DNA of 64,000 bases from Narthecium ossifragum (taxonomy: Eukaryota; Streptophyta; Magnoliopsida; Dioscoreales; Nartheciaceae). A program made the position numbers and the translations under genes. The first letter of the stretch is position 1. Every line of letters starts with the position of its first letter. Location of the stretch: assembly GCA_963920575.1 (NCBI GenBank), contig OY986963.1:2642896-2706895 (forward strand). Direction: 5' to 3'. The notes beneath the pieces are model-generated. The model did no database searches. It worked only from the letters and a program-made list of their open reading frames with translations, and was not told where the DNA came from. This document shows, one piece after another, positions 52,060 through 61,424 of the stretch.

Positions 52060-54000
52060 CTCCTGCATGCGCTTTGATTGCCTCCAGCTTCCTCGTTTGA
52101 ATACCTTCTTCTGGGATCGCACTTGCTCGACTTTTCCGCTGCACTATGACCGTCTGATTCCGTATCCACGTCTCATGTATCTCTGGTTACTTTTTGGGGT
52201 CCGGTTTCCGGGTGCGAGCGAGGAGCGAGCTATCTTCTACCAGTTGTGTTATAAGACGCCATTGGCATCGGCTCTTTTGCATACCTTCATTTCTTGTTGC
52301 TTTTGTTCTTCTCTTAGCTCACTCGAAGGTTTAGAGAGAGAGAGAGAGAGCGGGCGATGGATTCCGGTGCGCGGCGGACGCAAAGCAGAGGTACGGGGAG
52401 CTCTGGCGCCTCCGGTCCCGTTGTGTCTCTCATGTCAAGCTCCAGCAGTGGCGACGGAGCAAACCGAGGCGGGGCGAGCTTCTACGATGGGGGTACCCGC
52501 TCCAGGGTTCCTGTTGATGACAGTGATGACCATGTCATCGTGCTTGGGGTTGGGGGCGATGACGAGGAGGAAAGGGAGGCATCTGACGTTTAGGAGGTCT
52601 CTGAGATTGAAATCTTGATCTCATCAGTAACTAGAAGAATAGATATTCGTTTCTAGCACCTCCTTCAAGAATGATTCCAGAATGATGATTCAAACCTATA
52701 TATGAGAAGTCCATCGAATGAGCCATGCTACGATCTTGCACTGGAAGTGGCTAATATGGGTTCATACAATGTTCATGATGAAGTACCACCCATTGTAAAC
52801 TTTGATGGCAATGGAATACTCAGCGTTCATCAATCCCTTGACTGTTTTCCAATGGTGAATGCTTTGTTAAGCTTAAGCACATGGCTTTTAGCATGCAGCA
52901 TAAACCTTAACTTTGTAATCCTTTCATTCATAGAAATGACTGCCAATTAGGAATGCATAGAAGTGGAACATGAAATGAAGCAAAAGAAACATGAGCAAGA
53001 ACAATATCCTAAAATACATGATGAAATCAACACTATTGTTAATTAACTTCAATATAACAAAAAATGACACACAAGCAAAAGACATCAAGATGGAACATTA
53101 AAAAATGCAGAATACCTGTCCCCAGTTTTATAACAGTGGAATGTTTACATATGGTAGTAAATCAACAGACAAAAGTAAACATTCTACTAACAATTCTTAA
53201 GAGTTTGATATCATGAATGTTTGTTTACATATCATGAATCACAAAATAAGCTACCTGACATTTTGCCCATCTCTCCATGAGCATGCTTAAGAGTTTGATC
53301 TGATCATGACTTTTAAGAAAAAGATGGCACTTGACGTGAAGTGACTATATCACTAGAAATGGAACTTAACGTTCTTAATCACTTTCGCCACATTTATTTT
53401 GATAAACTTAGGAGTTCATCTTGATAATCTATTTTCTAGTAGTACAAAGACAAATTTGCAGCTGAAATCAATGTAACTCTCGCCCTTCCGGACATTGAAA
53501 CACATACACATCTAGTTATTGAGCCAAGACCATCCAAAAAAAAAATAGAACCAAAAGAGAGAGAGAGCACATCATTTCGATGAGATGATAAGTTGATAAC
53601 ATTGCACACATTTTAAGGCTTCAGAAAAAAAGTTGCAGGATGTACCTTATGAGGATGACAAAACTTGCCTGAGTAGCTGAAGAACGTGACAATTTTAATT
53701 GGTGGGTAAATTATGCAGAATAGATATGCTAACTTTGAACTCCTATGCTGTCAAAAATATTAATATGTGTGTTTGTTAAGCATGAAAACAAAAAACTTAA
53801 ATCGGCAAGCTTGTTAATTTAGCAGAATTATTAAGTGGTTCTAGAGACCATGTCGAGCAAGATAATAAATATATTGATCTTCTGAATTTGTAAGTGATGT
53901 TTATTTAACCCTGGTTGTACAGCTATGTCCATTTTCTCGACATATGCTCCTTAAGTTTGTCAATGGCTCCTTGTGAGAACTTACATAGATGATTGAATAG
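52060..54000. other. intergenic, possible exon and AT-rich DNA
   Basis: Apart from the small open frame at 52357-52593, this stretch is AT-rich without recognisable coding similarity. A (GA)n microsatellite is at 52333-52350. The upstream exons that the B3 fragment would need were not found here. Confidence 0.4.
52357..52593 (+). CDS. unrecognised 78-residue Ser/Gly/Asp-rich ORF
   Basis: Starts MDSGARRTQSRG right after the GA microsatellite. It continues through SLMSSSSSGDG to an acidic end (GVGGDDEEEREASDV). The local GC content is higher than around it, which would suit a GC-rich first exon. I recognise no domain. It could be a 5' exon of a decayed gene or chance sequence. Confidence 0.25.
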   Translation: MDSGARRTQSRGTGSSGASGPVVSLMSSSSSGDGANRGGASFYDGGTRSRVPVDDSDDHVIVLGVGGDDEEEREASDV

Positions 54001-54790
54001 TGGGGGACATTCTTCTTTGGACATGAAGGAAATGCTAGCTTCCAAGTTTTGTTTTTTGATGAAAGTGGATGCCAAAAAGATACAGTTGTGAACTTTCACA
54101 GAGATTATAAGGAGGCAGAGGATCAAACTGATGAGGAAGACATAAGCATAGATGTTTCTTCTACTAATGCTGAAAACTCATCCTGCAATTCTGGCAAGTC
54201 TAAGTTTCTCCTTTTACATAATAATTCGAGATCTCTTCTACATAGTACATAGTTTCTTCTTATAGTTCCAATGTGAAGATTTGAAAGAAATGATGCACCG
54301 ACAAAGGGAGATGCGTCGACACAAGAAAGGAAAAGGCAGAGACAGCAACTCATATTTGAAAAACTTCATGTCACCCAGACAACCGGTGACTGATGCCAAG
54401 AAGCTCAGAGCTAAAGTTTATTCATGGTTGTATTGAAACCAAGCAGTGTTTACAGATTATTTTAGTTGGTATGTTCCTATTGTTCCTATCATTTGAGAGA
54501 TTGGTAAAATTGCTGGATGTAAATGAAATATAGGATGCTAAATTGCTAAATGAGAAGATGATTTGAGTAATGTTGCAACTTGATTGCAGACTATCCCTGC
54601 TGATTTTGTGAAGAATTATCTCCCTCACCACAACACAACCATTACATTGAGTGTTTCAAATGGAGGCAAAGAAGTGGAGTGGGAAATTGGCCTTCAGAGA
54701 GTGCTAATTTTTCCTGGGGATGGTCCAAGTTTGTGCTGGATAACAGTCTGGAGGAGGGTGATGCAGGTCTCTCTGAACAAACATCACAAT
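54001..54790 (+). pseudogene. B3 DNA-binding domain gene fragments (REM-like), frameshifted
   Basis: Two partial B3 domains. The first (54001-54250) reads WGTFFFGHEGNASFQVLFFD then ESGCQKD, the C-terminal strands of a plant B3 domain, followed by an acidic linker. The next open stretch (about 54257-54436) is basic (EMMHRQREMRRHKKGKGR). The second B3 starts at 54594 after a CAG acceptor: TIPADFVKNYLPHHNTTITL, then EWEIGLQ. The family motif then continues in another frame as SWGWSKFVLDNSLEEGDAG, so a small indel near 54705-54715 breaks it. The N-terminal half of the first B3 and the end of the second are missing. This is probably a dead copy of a REM-type regulator. Confidence 0.65.
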
Positions 54791-55194
54791 GAGCTCAAGA
54801 AATCACAATGCAACTGCCAATCTTTCGTGTTATGGATGCAATCGTGCCATTGAAACCATCTAGAGTTTAGAGGTCCAAATCATGTGCTGTCTGAGTTATA
54901 TCCATATAATACTTGATCATCAAAATTTTCTTCAAAGATGCTATATAAAAGTATGCATGAGTTTGAACACAGATTAGCCGTTGGCCTGATAAGAAACATT
55001 ATGATTAGAAGCCAAACATGGCTTACAGACTTCCCTCTTGCTTATCCTAGTTGCAACCAACAATAGCTTGTAGACTTTGATCAGTTCTCTGCCTAATCTG
55101 GTTTGCGCTTGGGTGGCCTCCCCCTTTGTCGCCGTTCTGTCGGTGGCACTGCACCGTGTTGTGTCGACTGCTTCTGGATTTAGCAACTTATGAG
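54791..55194. other. intergenic, nothing recognised
   Basis: Short stretch between the B3 remnant and the stop codon of the H15 protein gene. It probably contains the 3' UTR of the latter, on the minus strand. Confidence 0.5.
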
Positions 55195-56164
55195 CTATTT
55201 CGGCGGACATGTCTTTACTAAGGCCTCTGTGGGGTTTTTGTTCAATTTTGGCCTGTTTTTCGGTGGCCTAACTTGAAGCTCGGGTTCCAACTGCTCAGAG
55301 CATGGCAATGCAAGCACAATTTCTGATGGCTTTGACTGGAGCACTGGAAAAGGTGCATCTTTGCCACTTGAATTCGATGTCCGCTCCAACTGCTCGGAGC
55401 ATGGCAATGCAAGCACAATTTCTGATGGCTCTGACTGGAGCACCGGAAAAGTTTCATCTTTGCCAATTGAATTCGGTGTCCTGGGCATTGTTCGATCACA
55501 ATGGTGATCAGAGCTGATGTTCTTCATCATCTTAGGCTTCTTTTTCAGCTTCGATAGCAATACTTTTAGGTCTTCTTCACCTTCATATGCTTCAGTGGCC
55601 TTAAAAAGACGTAACTTTTCATCGTTTCCGGCAACCGTCATTGCCAATCTCTCCAATGAACTGCGCTTCCTTTTAGGTGGCCTCCCGCGGCGCTTGCGCG
55701 CCACCAAGAAACTCTCTCCACGTCGTTCGATTCCCAATGTACCTTTCATCCCTTCGCCTGCCTCCTCTGAAGGATAGCCGCCGGCGCCAATGGAGATAGC
55801 AGGGTCCAGCGAAGGGTCGTCGGCCACAAGATATCGACGGAACTCTCCGACGACAAACTCGCCCGACGCAACGAGCTTGCCGAGGTAGTACGGGAAGAGC
55901 TTATCATGACCCAACGGCAAGTCATCGTAGTTGGTTCTTATGTACTGGGAAATCGCCGCCGCCGTCGAGCCCCCGTCCTCTGCCAACGACGTGATCGCCG
56001 CGTGTATCATCTGCTCAACATTTGAATCAAGAAGCTTGAACACCAAAAAGAAGAGAGAGAAAGAGAAAAGGGGAGAGAGAGACAAAGGGTACCACAGCAT
56101 AGGGAGGGTGATCAGGGGTGCGCCGGCGAGGGGGAGGCTTCTCCATAACCTTAGAAGAAGCCAT
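55195..56164 (-). CDS. linker-histone (H15) domain protein with AT-hook
   Basis: Chromatin protein of 294 residues from two exons (56164-56096 and 56010-55195). Exon 1 (MASSKVMEKPPPRRR...DHPPYA) joins in frame to MIHAAITSLAEDGG, which completes the classic HPPYA.MI..AI start of a histone H1/H5 globular domain (about residues 19-88). A single AT-hook, RKRRGRPPKRKR, is at about 128-139. Lys-rich stretches follow (LSKLKKKPKMMK). Near the C-terminus a 33-residue unit beginning RTPNSIGKDETFPVLQS is tandemly duplicated (about 200-265). It should bind AT-rich DNA in nucleosomal linkers, like plant HMGA/GH1 proteins, although with one hook rather than four. The longer uninterrupted minus-strand frame up to 56304 reads through the intron and a repeat and is not the protein. 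Confidence 0.85.
55292..55489 (-). repeat. in-frame 99-bp tandem duplication in the H15 gene
   Basis: Two adjacent 99-base copies (starting at 55292 and 55391 on the plus strand) are about 90% identical and keep frame. They encode two copies of a 33-residue block containing PSEIVLALPCSEQLE. Confidence 0.9.
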
Positions 56165-56206
56165 GGATAGAACTCGATGCTACAAAAGGGAAGAGAGGAG
56201 TCGTCT

Positions 56207-56218
56207 AAATATATATAG
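56207..56218 (-). promoter_or_regulatory. TATA box of the H15/AT-hook gene
   Basis: On the minus strand CTATATATATTT lies about 45 bases before the start codon at 56164, giving a very short 5' UTR. Upstream of it is the CCGGATCC-rich minisatellite. Confidence 0.45.
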
Positions 56219-56228
56219 ATCGATGAGG

Positions 56229-56301
56229 GATCCGAATCAGGATCCGGATACGAATCCGGCTCCCGATACGAATCCGGCTCCGGATCCGGATCCGGATCCG
56301 A
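56229..56301. repeat. GATCCGG/AATCCGGCTCC minisatellite
   Basis: Repeated words ATACGAATCCGGCTCC and GGATCCGGATCC. On the minus strand it would read as a Pro/Asp repeat, but it lies upstream of the likely promoter. Confidence 0.75.
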
Positions 56302-58042
56302 CAAGGAAGGCTAGGTAAAACTTCTACTTTGGTTCATAACAATTAATAAGTCGCTTCCTTTTCATTTTTAGTGGAACAATTGTGATGGTTTTTTTTTGTT
56401 TTTTTTTTCGAAAGAGAGGATTTGTTGTTTGCTTTTTGTTTGGATTCAAAAGCATTCCTTATTTCCTAAAATAGTTGTTTGATGCTTCTGAACCATGGCA
56501 AACTTGAGCAGCAAGAAAGAAACTAAAGTTCATTAGATTAATTGTAACACTCAGTTCAGAAGCCTGAATATATATAAATATCCCTGAAGAAGACAATCTT
56601 TCAAGGACACATCCACCTATTTATTAGTCTACAAGTGCCAAAACAAAGCTTGAGTAAGCTTGCAAAAGCCTTGCTCAGACCTTTTATGCCCTGTGATTCA
56701 ATGAGCTAATATCTGGACAAGTATTATAGGCAATTTTACATTGCATCAATCACCATATATTCAAAGAAAGATCTGAGGTGTTCCATTTGTTTGCAGAAAT
56801 AAATAAATGTGTTGTTTTACTTTCCAATGTAATCCTTGTGAGCCCTCTCTAGAGATCTCACTGTTATACAGAAATTCCAAACAATCTTCTGCAGAGTGCC
56901 AGCCAAAACTTTGATCACAAATCTTCATGATCTCCGAAGTACACTAACCAGACAACTCATTGTAGCATGAATCACAAGCAGCTAACCAAGCAAAATGCAT
57001 CAATAAGCCGCCAAAAAACATTGAACTTCCAGAACAGATAAGAAAATAGTGTCGTTTAAATTCCACTTTCATTAAGTTCACAAAAAAATACATTGATGTT
57101 CGATACTACACCATAAACCATGTAAACATAATTACTTTCATGTAAAGAAATGAATATATCAGCCACTTCAATGAACTCCAACCACTCTATCCTACGATTT
57201 AGGAGACAGGTCTCATAAATCATACACATGTAACATGATCTTCGTGGAAAGAAGAAAAGTTTCCTTCCTTGCAGAAGAACTCATACACCTCGCATTAATT
57301 TCCTGGAAAGAAGAATATATTCCTTCCTCATGAATAGGCATAACAAAGAACATAAACAGCAATTTTTCCTGGGTAATATATGTACGTAATAACAATACTG
57401 ACAGCACCTCATCTTCACAGTTCTCCATCACAAGAACAGTCTGAACTTTGGCAAAGTAAATCCCTAACCCACCATGACACTTCTCTTATGAGTCCTAAAT
57501 GATACTCCAAGTATTATTTCCCTTGACTTCACAATTAAAGCTAGAACAAGCACCCATAACCAGTAGGTCTTGCACAGAATTATTAAAATTACCCCACTCA
57601 ATTTATGGCTACATTCACAGATCACTGAAATCGATGTAAATACATATCAGATTTTCTGACTATCTAGTTTTGCATAACATGCACATGTCAAGCAGCAAAA
57701 TTGCCCGATTTAAGTATTAAGACATTTGAAAAGTAGCTTGCTGCTGTCACTGGGCAATTTTTTGCAAACCATAGAAGCAAAAAGAGACTAATTTTTTATC
57801 AACTCAAACAATTCAAATCCTGTGACTAGTGCAGGATCTGACAACACAAAATCTCATACAGATGCGTACTCAAGATAGACGATACTAAGATCCTCTCAAA
57901 TAAATTCAGGCACAATTTTCACGTGATTTATTGAAGTGCAAATATTTTCTGCAGGTACAGGAGTTCTAGCTCTACATCAAACTAAGCAAATTAAACAATA
58001 AGTAACCTGCAAAATAAACAGAAACAGTGGATGATGGTCCAA
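56302..58042. other. intergenic, nothing recognised
   Basis: About 1.7 kb of AT-rich DNA between the H15 gene promoter and the LIL3 stop codon. The last few hundred bases probably contain the LIL3 3' UTR. No open frame looks like a protein and no repeat stands out. Confidence 0.5.
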
Positions 58043-59191
58043 CTATTCCTTTTTGGAATCGCTTGGCGTATCTTCCTTCCAAGTGGCTTGCCACTGCTTG
58101 TCGTAGAAGGTTGTTTCCTCAATGAGCTTCTTAATATTCTCAAAATCTTCGTTCTTTCTTATTACTAGGACCCCAACCACGGCTATAAATAACAGGGTTT
58201 TGCAGAAGAAGTTCCCCATCTGATCAACAAGGCCTACACCAGTCAAGCTATCCACGAAGTAGGCCATGAAGAATCCGATCATCGCAGCACGGCCTGTACA
58301 AGCATAAATGTTAGGTGCTAGAATCAATTTGTCAAGAAAACTGGAAAAAGAAGAGTGAAAATCTTAGAACCAACCATTCAGTAGTTCAGCTTCAGGCAGG
58401 TGAAACCTTTTCATCCATGCCCACCAGGGTATGATTGATGTGTCAAACACGACCGGCTCGTTGTTGCTCGTTGCTTCGGGATTGTCTTCCAGCCATTTCC
58501 TCCTCCTAGCCTCTGAAAGCAAAATGCAAAGTGACTGTGAGATTTGCATCCTTGAATCCTAGCCAATACACGGCCACAAAGAAATCCCACAACAAACTAA
58601 CATCTAATTGCTCTACAGTAGCAAACACCAAGTAAGTGGAAAGCAAGCAACTTTAAGTCTAAGAGACAAAAAGAGCATAGAACCACAATTTATCCCAAAT
58701 CAACAAAGACGATGAGGTACTAAGTAAACAGAAACTAATACAAATCTAAAGCCCCACAAAGCCAAGAATAGTAGACGGCCCGCCTCACCAGCATCGATGA
58801 CGGCATCCCAATGAGTTTTCCCCTTATCCTGGAACTGCTTTAGATCCCAAGTCCCGCCCACCCATCTTGGATCACTAAACATCGGAGGCCCCGCCATCAC
58901 CGGAGCGCCATTCGAGCCCAGACCCTTCTTCCTCTCCTCCGCCTTCTTCTCCTCCACCACAGGCGGAGGCGGAGGAGGGGTCTCTTCCTTCTTCTCCACC
59001 TTCTCCTCTACAGCAGCAGCAGCAGCAGGGCTCCCCATACCAGCTCCATTATCCGCAGACCTCACGAGGAACAAAGACAGGCTCTTTCTAGGGGAAAGAT
59101 TGAGTTGGGTCTTCAAAGAAAGATGGGGTCTTCCAGTTGATGATAAGGTGGAGAGGGTGGTGGTGGGGAGAGGGTGGGAGAAGGAGGCCAT
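58043..59191 (-). CDS. LIL3: light-harvesting-like protein 3 (chlorophyll synthesis anchor)
   Basis: Thylakoid protein that anchors geranylgeranyl reductase and protochlorophyllide oxidoreductase during chlorophyll and tocopherol synthesis. Three exons (59191-58789, 58512-58375, 58293-58043) give 263 residues, matching the family length. The N-terminus ([18 protein letters not shown]) is a Ser/Thr-rich plastid transit peptide. A Glu/Pro/Ala-rich linker follows ([17 protein letters not shown]). The conserved core then runs [49 protein letters not shown], then [16 protein letters not shown], which carries the chlorophyll-binding ExxNGRxAMxGF motif in the first membrane helix. A second helix ([18 protein letters not shown]) and the [10 protein letters not shown] tail follow. 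The Met at 59191 is chosen over two upstream ones because it starts the transit peptide. It is intact. Confidence 0.95.
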
Positions 59192-59830
59192 TGGAGATTG
59201 GTGTGAGGTGTTGTTCCTTCTAGTCTGATCAGTGAAAACTCTTTCGCATGCTTTGGTATGGCATGAGGATGGGATGGGAAGGGAAGGGGGGGTTGTTGAG
59301 AGGATGGAGACTGCTTGGAGCTTAGAGATGAGGAGATGGCCGATGGGGTAGAGCCCCCCCCCCCCCCCCCGCAAATAGGATGATGAACTGAGAGCAGAGT
59401 TGAGTGTAGTGAATGGTTGCAGCCTAGCACTCTTGTAGATGAGACTTGAGAGGGGCCCAAGAGGGTACACGGTTTGTTTTGGTAAGTCATTTTGTCAGCC
59501 CTTTTCCTGGTTCCCTTGCTTGCTTCCTTATTCGTTTTCAGGGCAGTATCAGTGAAAATTCTGACAGGGTAAATTTTATAAAAGTAATAACTAAGAGGGT
59601 AATATTTAAATGTTAGTTATGTTTGGATAGAAAGGGTAATATGTAATAATTAAAACATGTTTAAAAATGAGAAAAAAAATATTTTAACTTGTAAAAATAT
59701 TGGGGGATTTGTCAAATGGTCTCTTATTAGAGCCCAATTTGTCATTTGATCTTCTATAGAAGATCTTCAGTCTTTTAGTACCACTATAGGGAAGAAAAGA
59801 CCATAATACCCTTCTATATATTTTTATATA
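59192..59830. other. LIL3 promoter/5' UTR region
   Basis: Upstream of LIL3 on the minus strand. A run of about 17 C (59354-59370; G on the gene's sense strand) lies about 165 bases before the start codon and may fall in the 5' UTR. The rest is AT-rich. Confidence 0.45.
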
Positions 59831-60500
59831 TCAGCACCCCAAACCCACCAACCCCTGCCGTCCCCGTCCACCCCTCCGGCGCCGCGTGTCCGGCGCCCCG
59901 CAGCCGCGCGTCCGTCCCCCCCGGTGTCCCCGTCCCCCTCTCCCCCCGGCGTCGGCGTCCCCGTCCCCATCTCCCCCCGGCGTCCCCGTCCCCGTCCCAT
60001 ATTTTTCACACCTCCATTCCGCCCTTGCCACGACTCCGACGAAGCCACCCCAACTCGCCGTCTGATCCCGAGCCCCCCTCCGACGAAGTCACCTCCGACC
60101 ACCTCCTCCGACTACCGCCTCCGACGAAGCCACCGCCTCCGACAAATCCATCCCGATCTCCTCAAACCCACGATTTGGCCTTCCCATAAGCCTCCGACCA
60201 CTTCCTAACAATTTTCCGGCGAGTTTCGGCAGCCCACGACCGCCGCCCGCCCTCCTCAAGACCCACCGACGAGCCACCAAATTCCAATCTCCTCCGGTCG
60301 TCTTCCCCGACGAGCATAGCACGTCGTTCCTCTCTAGATCCGACGCATTCGTCGGCCAACACTTCGATCAACCCCGGTGGATAAACTCCCAACGAACCCA
60401 CGTCCTCACCTCCACCGGTGCAAAGCTTTAACGATCCTTCCTCGCCGGCGATCAACCTCCGGTGAGTGCTCATCTGTCGGATCCACATCATGTACTTAGA
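59831..60500. other. GC-rich low-complexity tract, no gene recognised
   Basis: Starts with repeated CCCCGTCCCC/CCCCCCGGCGTC words (59865-60000) and continues as a C-rich stretch with overlapping Pro/Arg-rich frames on both strands. None resembles a known family, and overlapping frames in all phases are expected from the base composition. It may be the body of a non-autonomous transposon. Confidence 0.4.
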
Positions 60501-60627
60501 AAGTTAGAATGAGAGATGAAATGAAGGAAAATCGGAAAAATAGTGGAAATATTGGGAAAAAACAGGGAAAATAGGTGAAATAAGAGGGGAAAATAGAGGA
60601 AATAAGTCAAAAATTAGTCGGTCAAAA

Positions 60628-60770
60628 CTTATTTCCCAATATTACGATGGTGGTAACTTTTCAATATTAGGAAAATATGGTAGTTATTTTTCAATATTAC
60701 GATGATGGTTACTTTTCAATATTAAGATGGTGGTTACTTTTCAATATTTGTAGTTACTTTTGAATATTGG
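60628..60770. repeat. minisatellite TTTCAATATTACGATGGTGG
   Basis: About four to five degenerate units of about 30 bases based on ACTTTTCAATATTACGATGG with a TGGTT extension. They differ by small indels, and TTCAATATT is the constant part. Confidence 0.75.
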
Positions 60771-61424
60771 GAAAAAAACACTAGTCAATTTCCACTAGGG
60801 ATGGCAGCGGGGCGAGTTTGGGGCGGGTTGGCATGATACCAAACCCATCCCATGTAAAAAAACTCACCCCTAAACCCGTCCCAAACCCATGCGGGTTTGC
60901 ATACACCATCCCATCCCCGTTTAAAATCCAACCCAATTAACCCATCCCCGCCCCGCCCCACCTTATATAATGTCACAACAAACACAACAAAATGTCATAT
61001 AAAAACTGATGAATCACATACTATAAAATAGAAAATCGACAAGTGAAAAAGTATTTATTACAATTGTGCAACATCTAAAATACATTTAACACTTGAAAAA
61101 AGTGACAATCTCTGGGTTCAAAAATTAATTCCACATCCGTTTTAATAATTCATTGCAATATCCGAAAATGTAAAAGGCCAATCAAAATATCTAAGATAAG
61201 ACCATCGTTTTTTAATCTAAGTATGCAAAATGGTGCTTCTAAATCTCAACATGCTCCGCTAAGCACTTGCAATTAAAGTTGACAATTATCCATGCAATTA
61301 TATATATAATAAGGGTATTTAAGTAAAATATATATATAATCGGGTCGGGTCCGGGTTTTTTAAGCCTAAAACCAAACCCATCCCATACCCATTTGGGTTT
61401 ATCTTCCCTTCCCCATACCCGCTC

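Noticed and set aside
56011..56304. N-terminal extension of the H15 protein (MSDPDPDPEPDS...)
   Set aside because: It reads through a GT-AG intron and the CCGGATCC minisatellite upstream of the TATA box. The spliced exon MASSK...DHPPYA restores the H15 domain.
59824..60491. Pro-rich and Gly/Arg-rich ORFs on both strands
   Set aside because: Overlapping frames in CCCCGTCC-type low-complexity sequence without domains.
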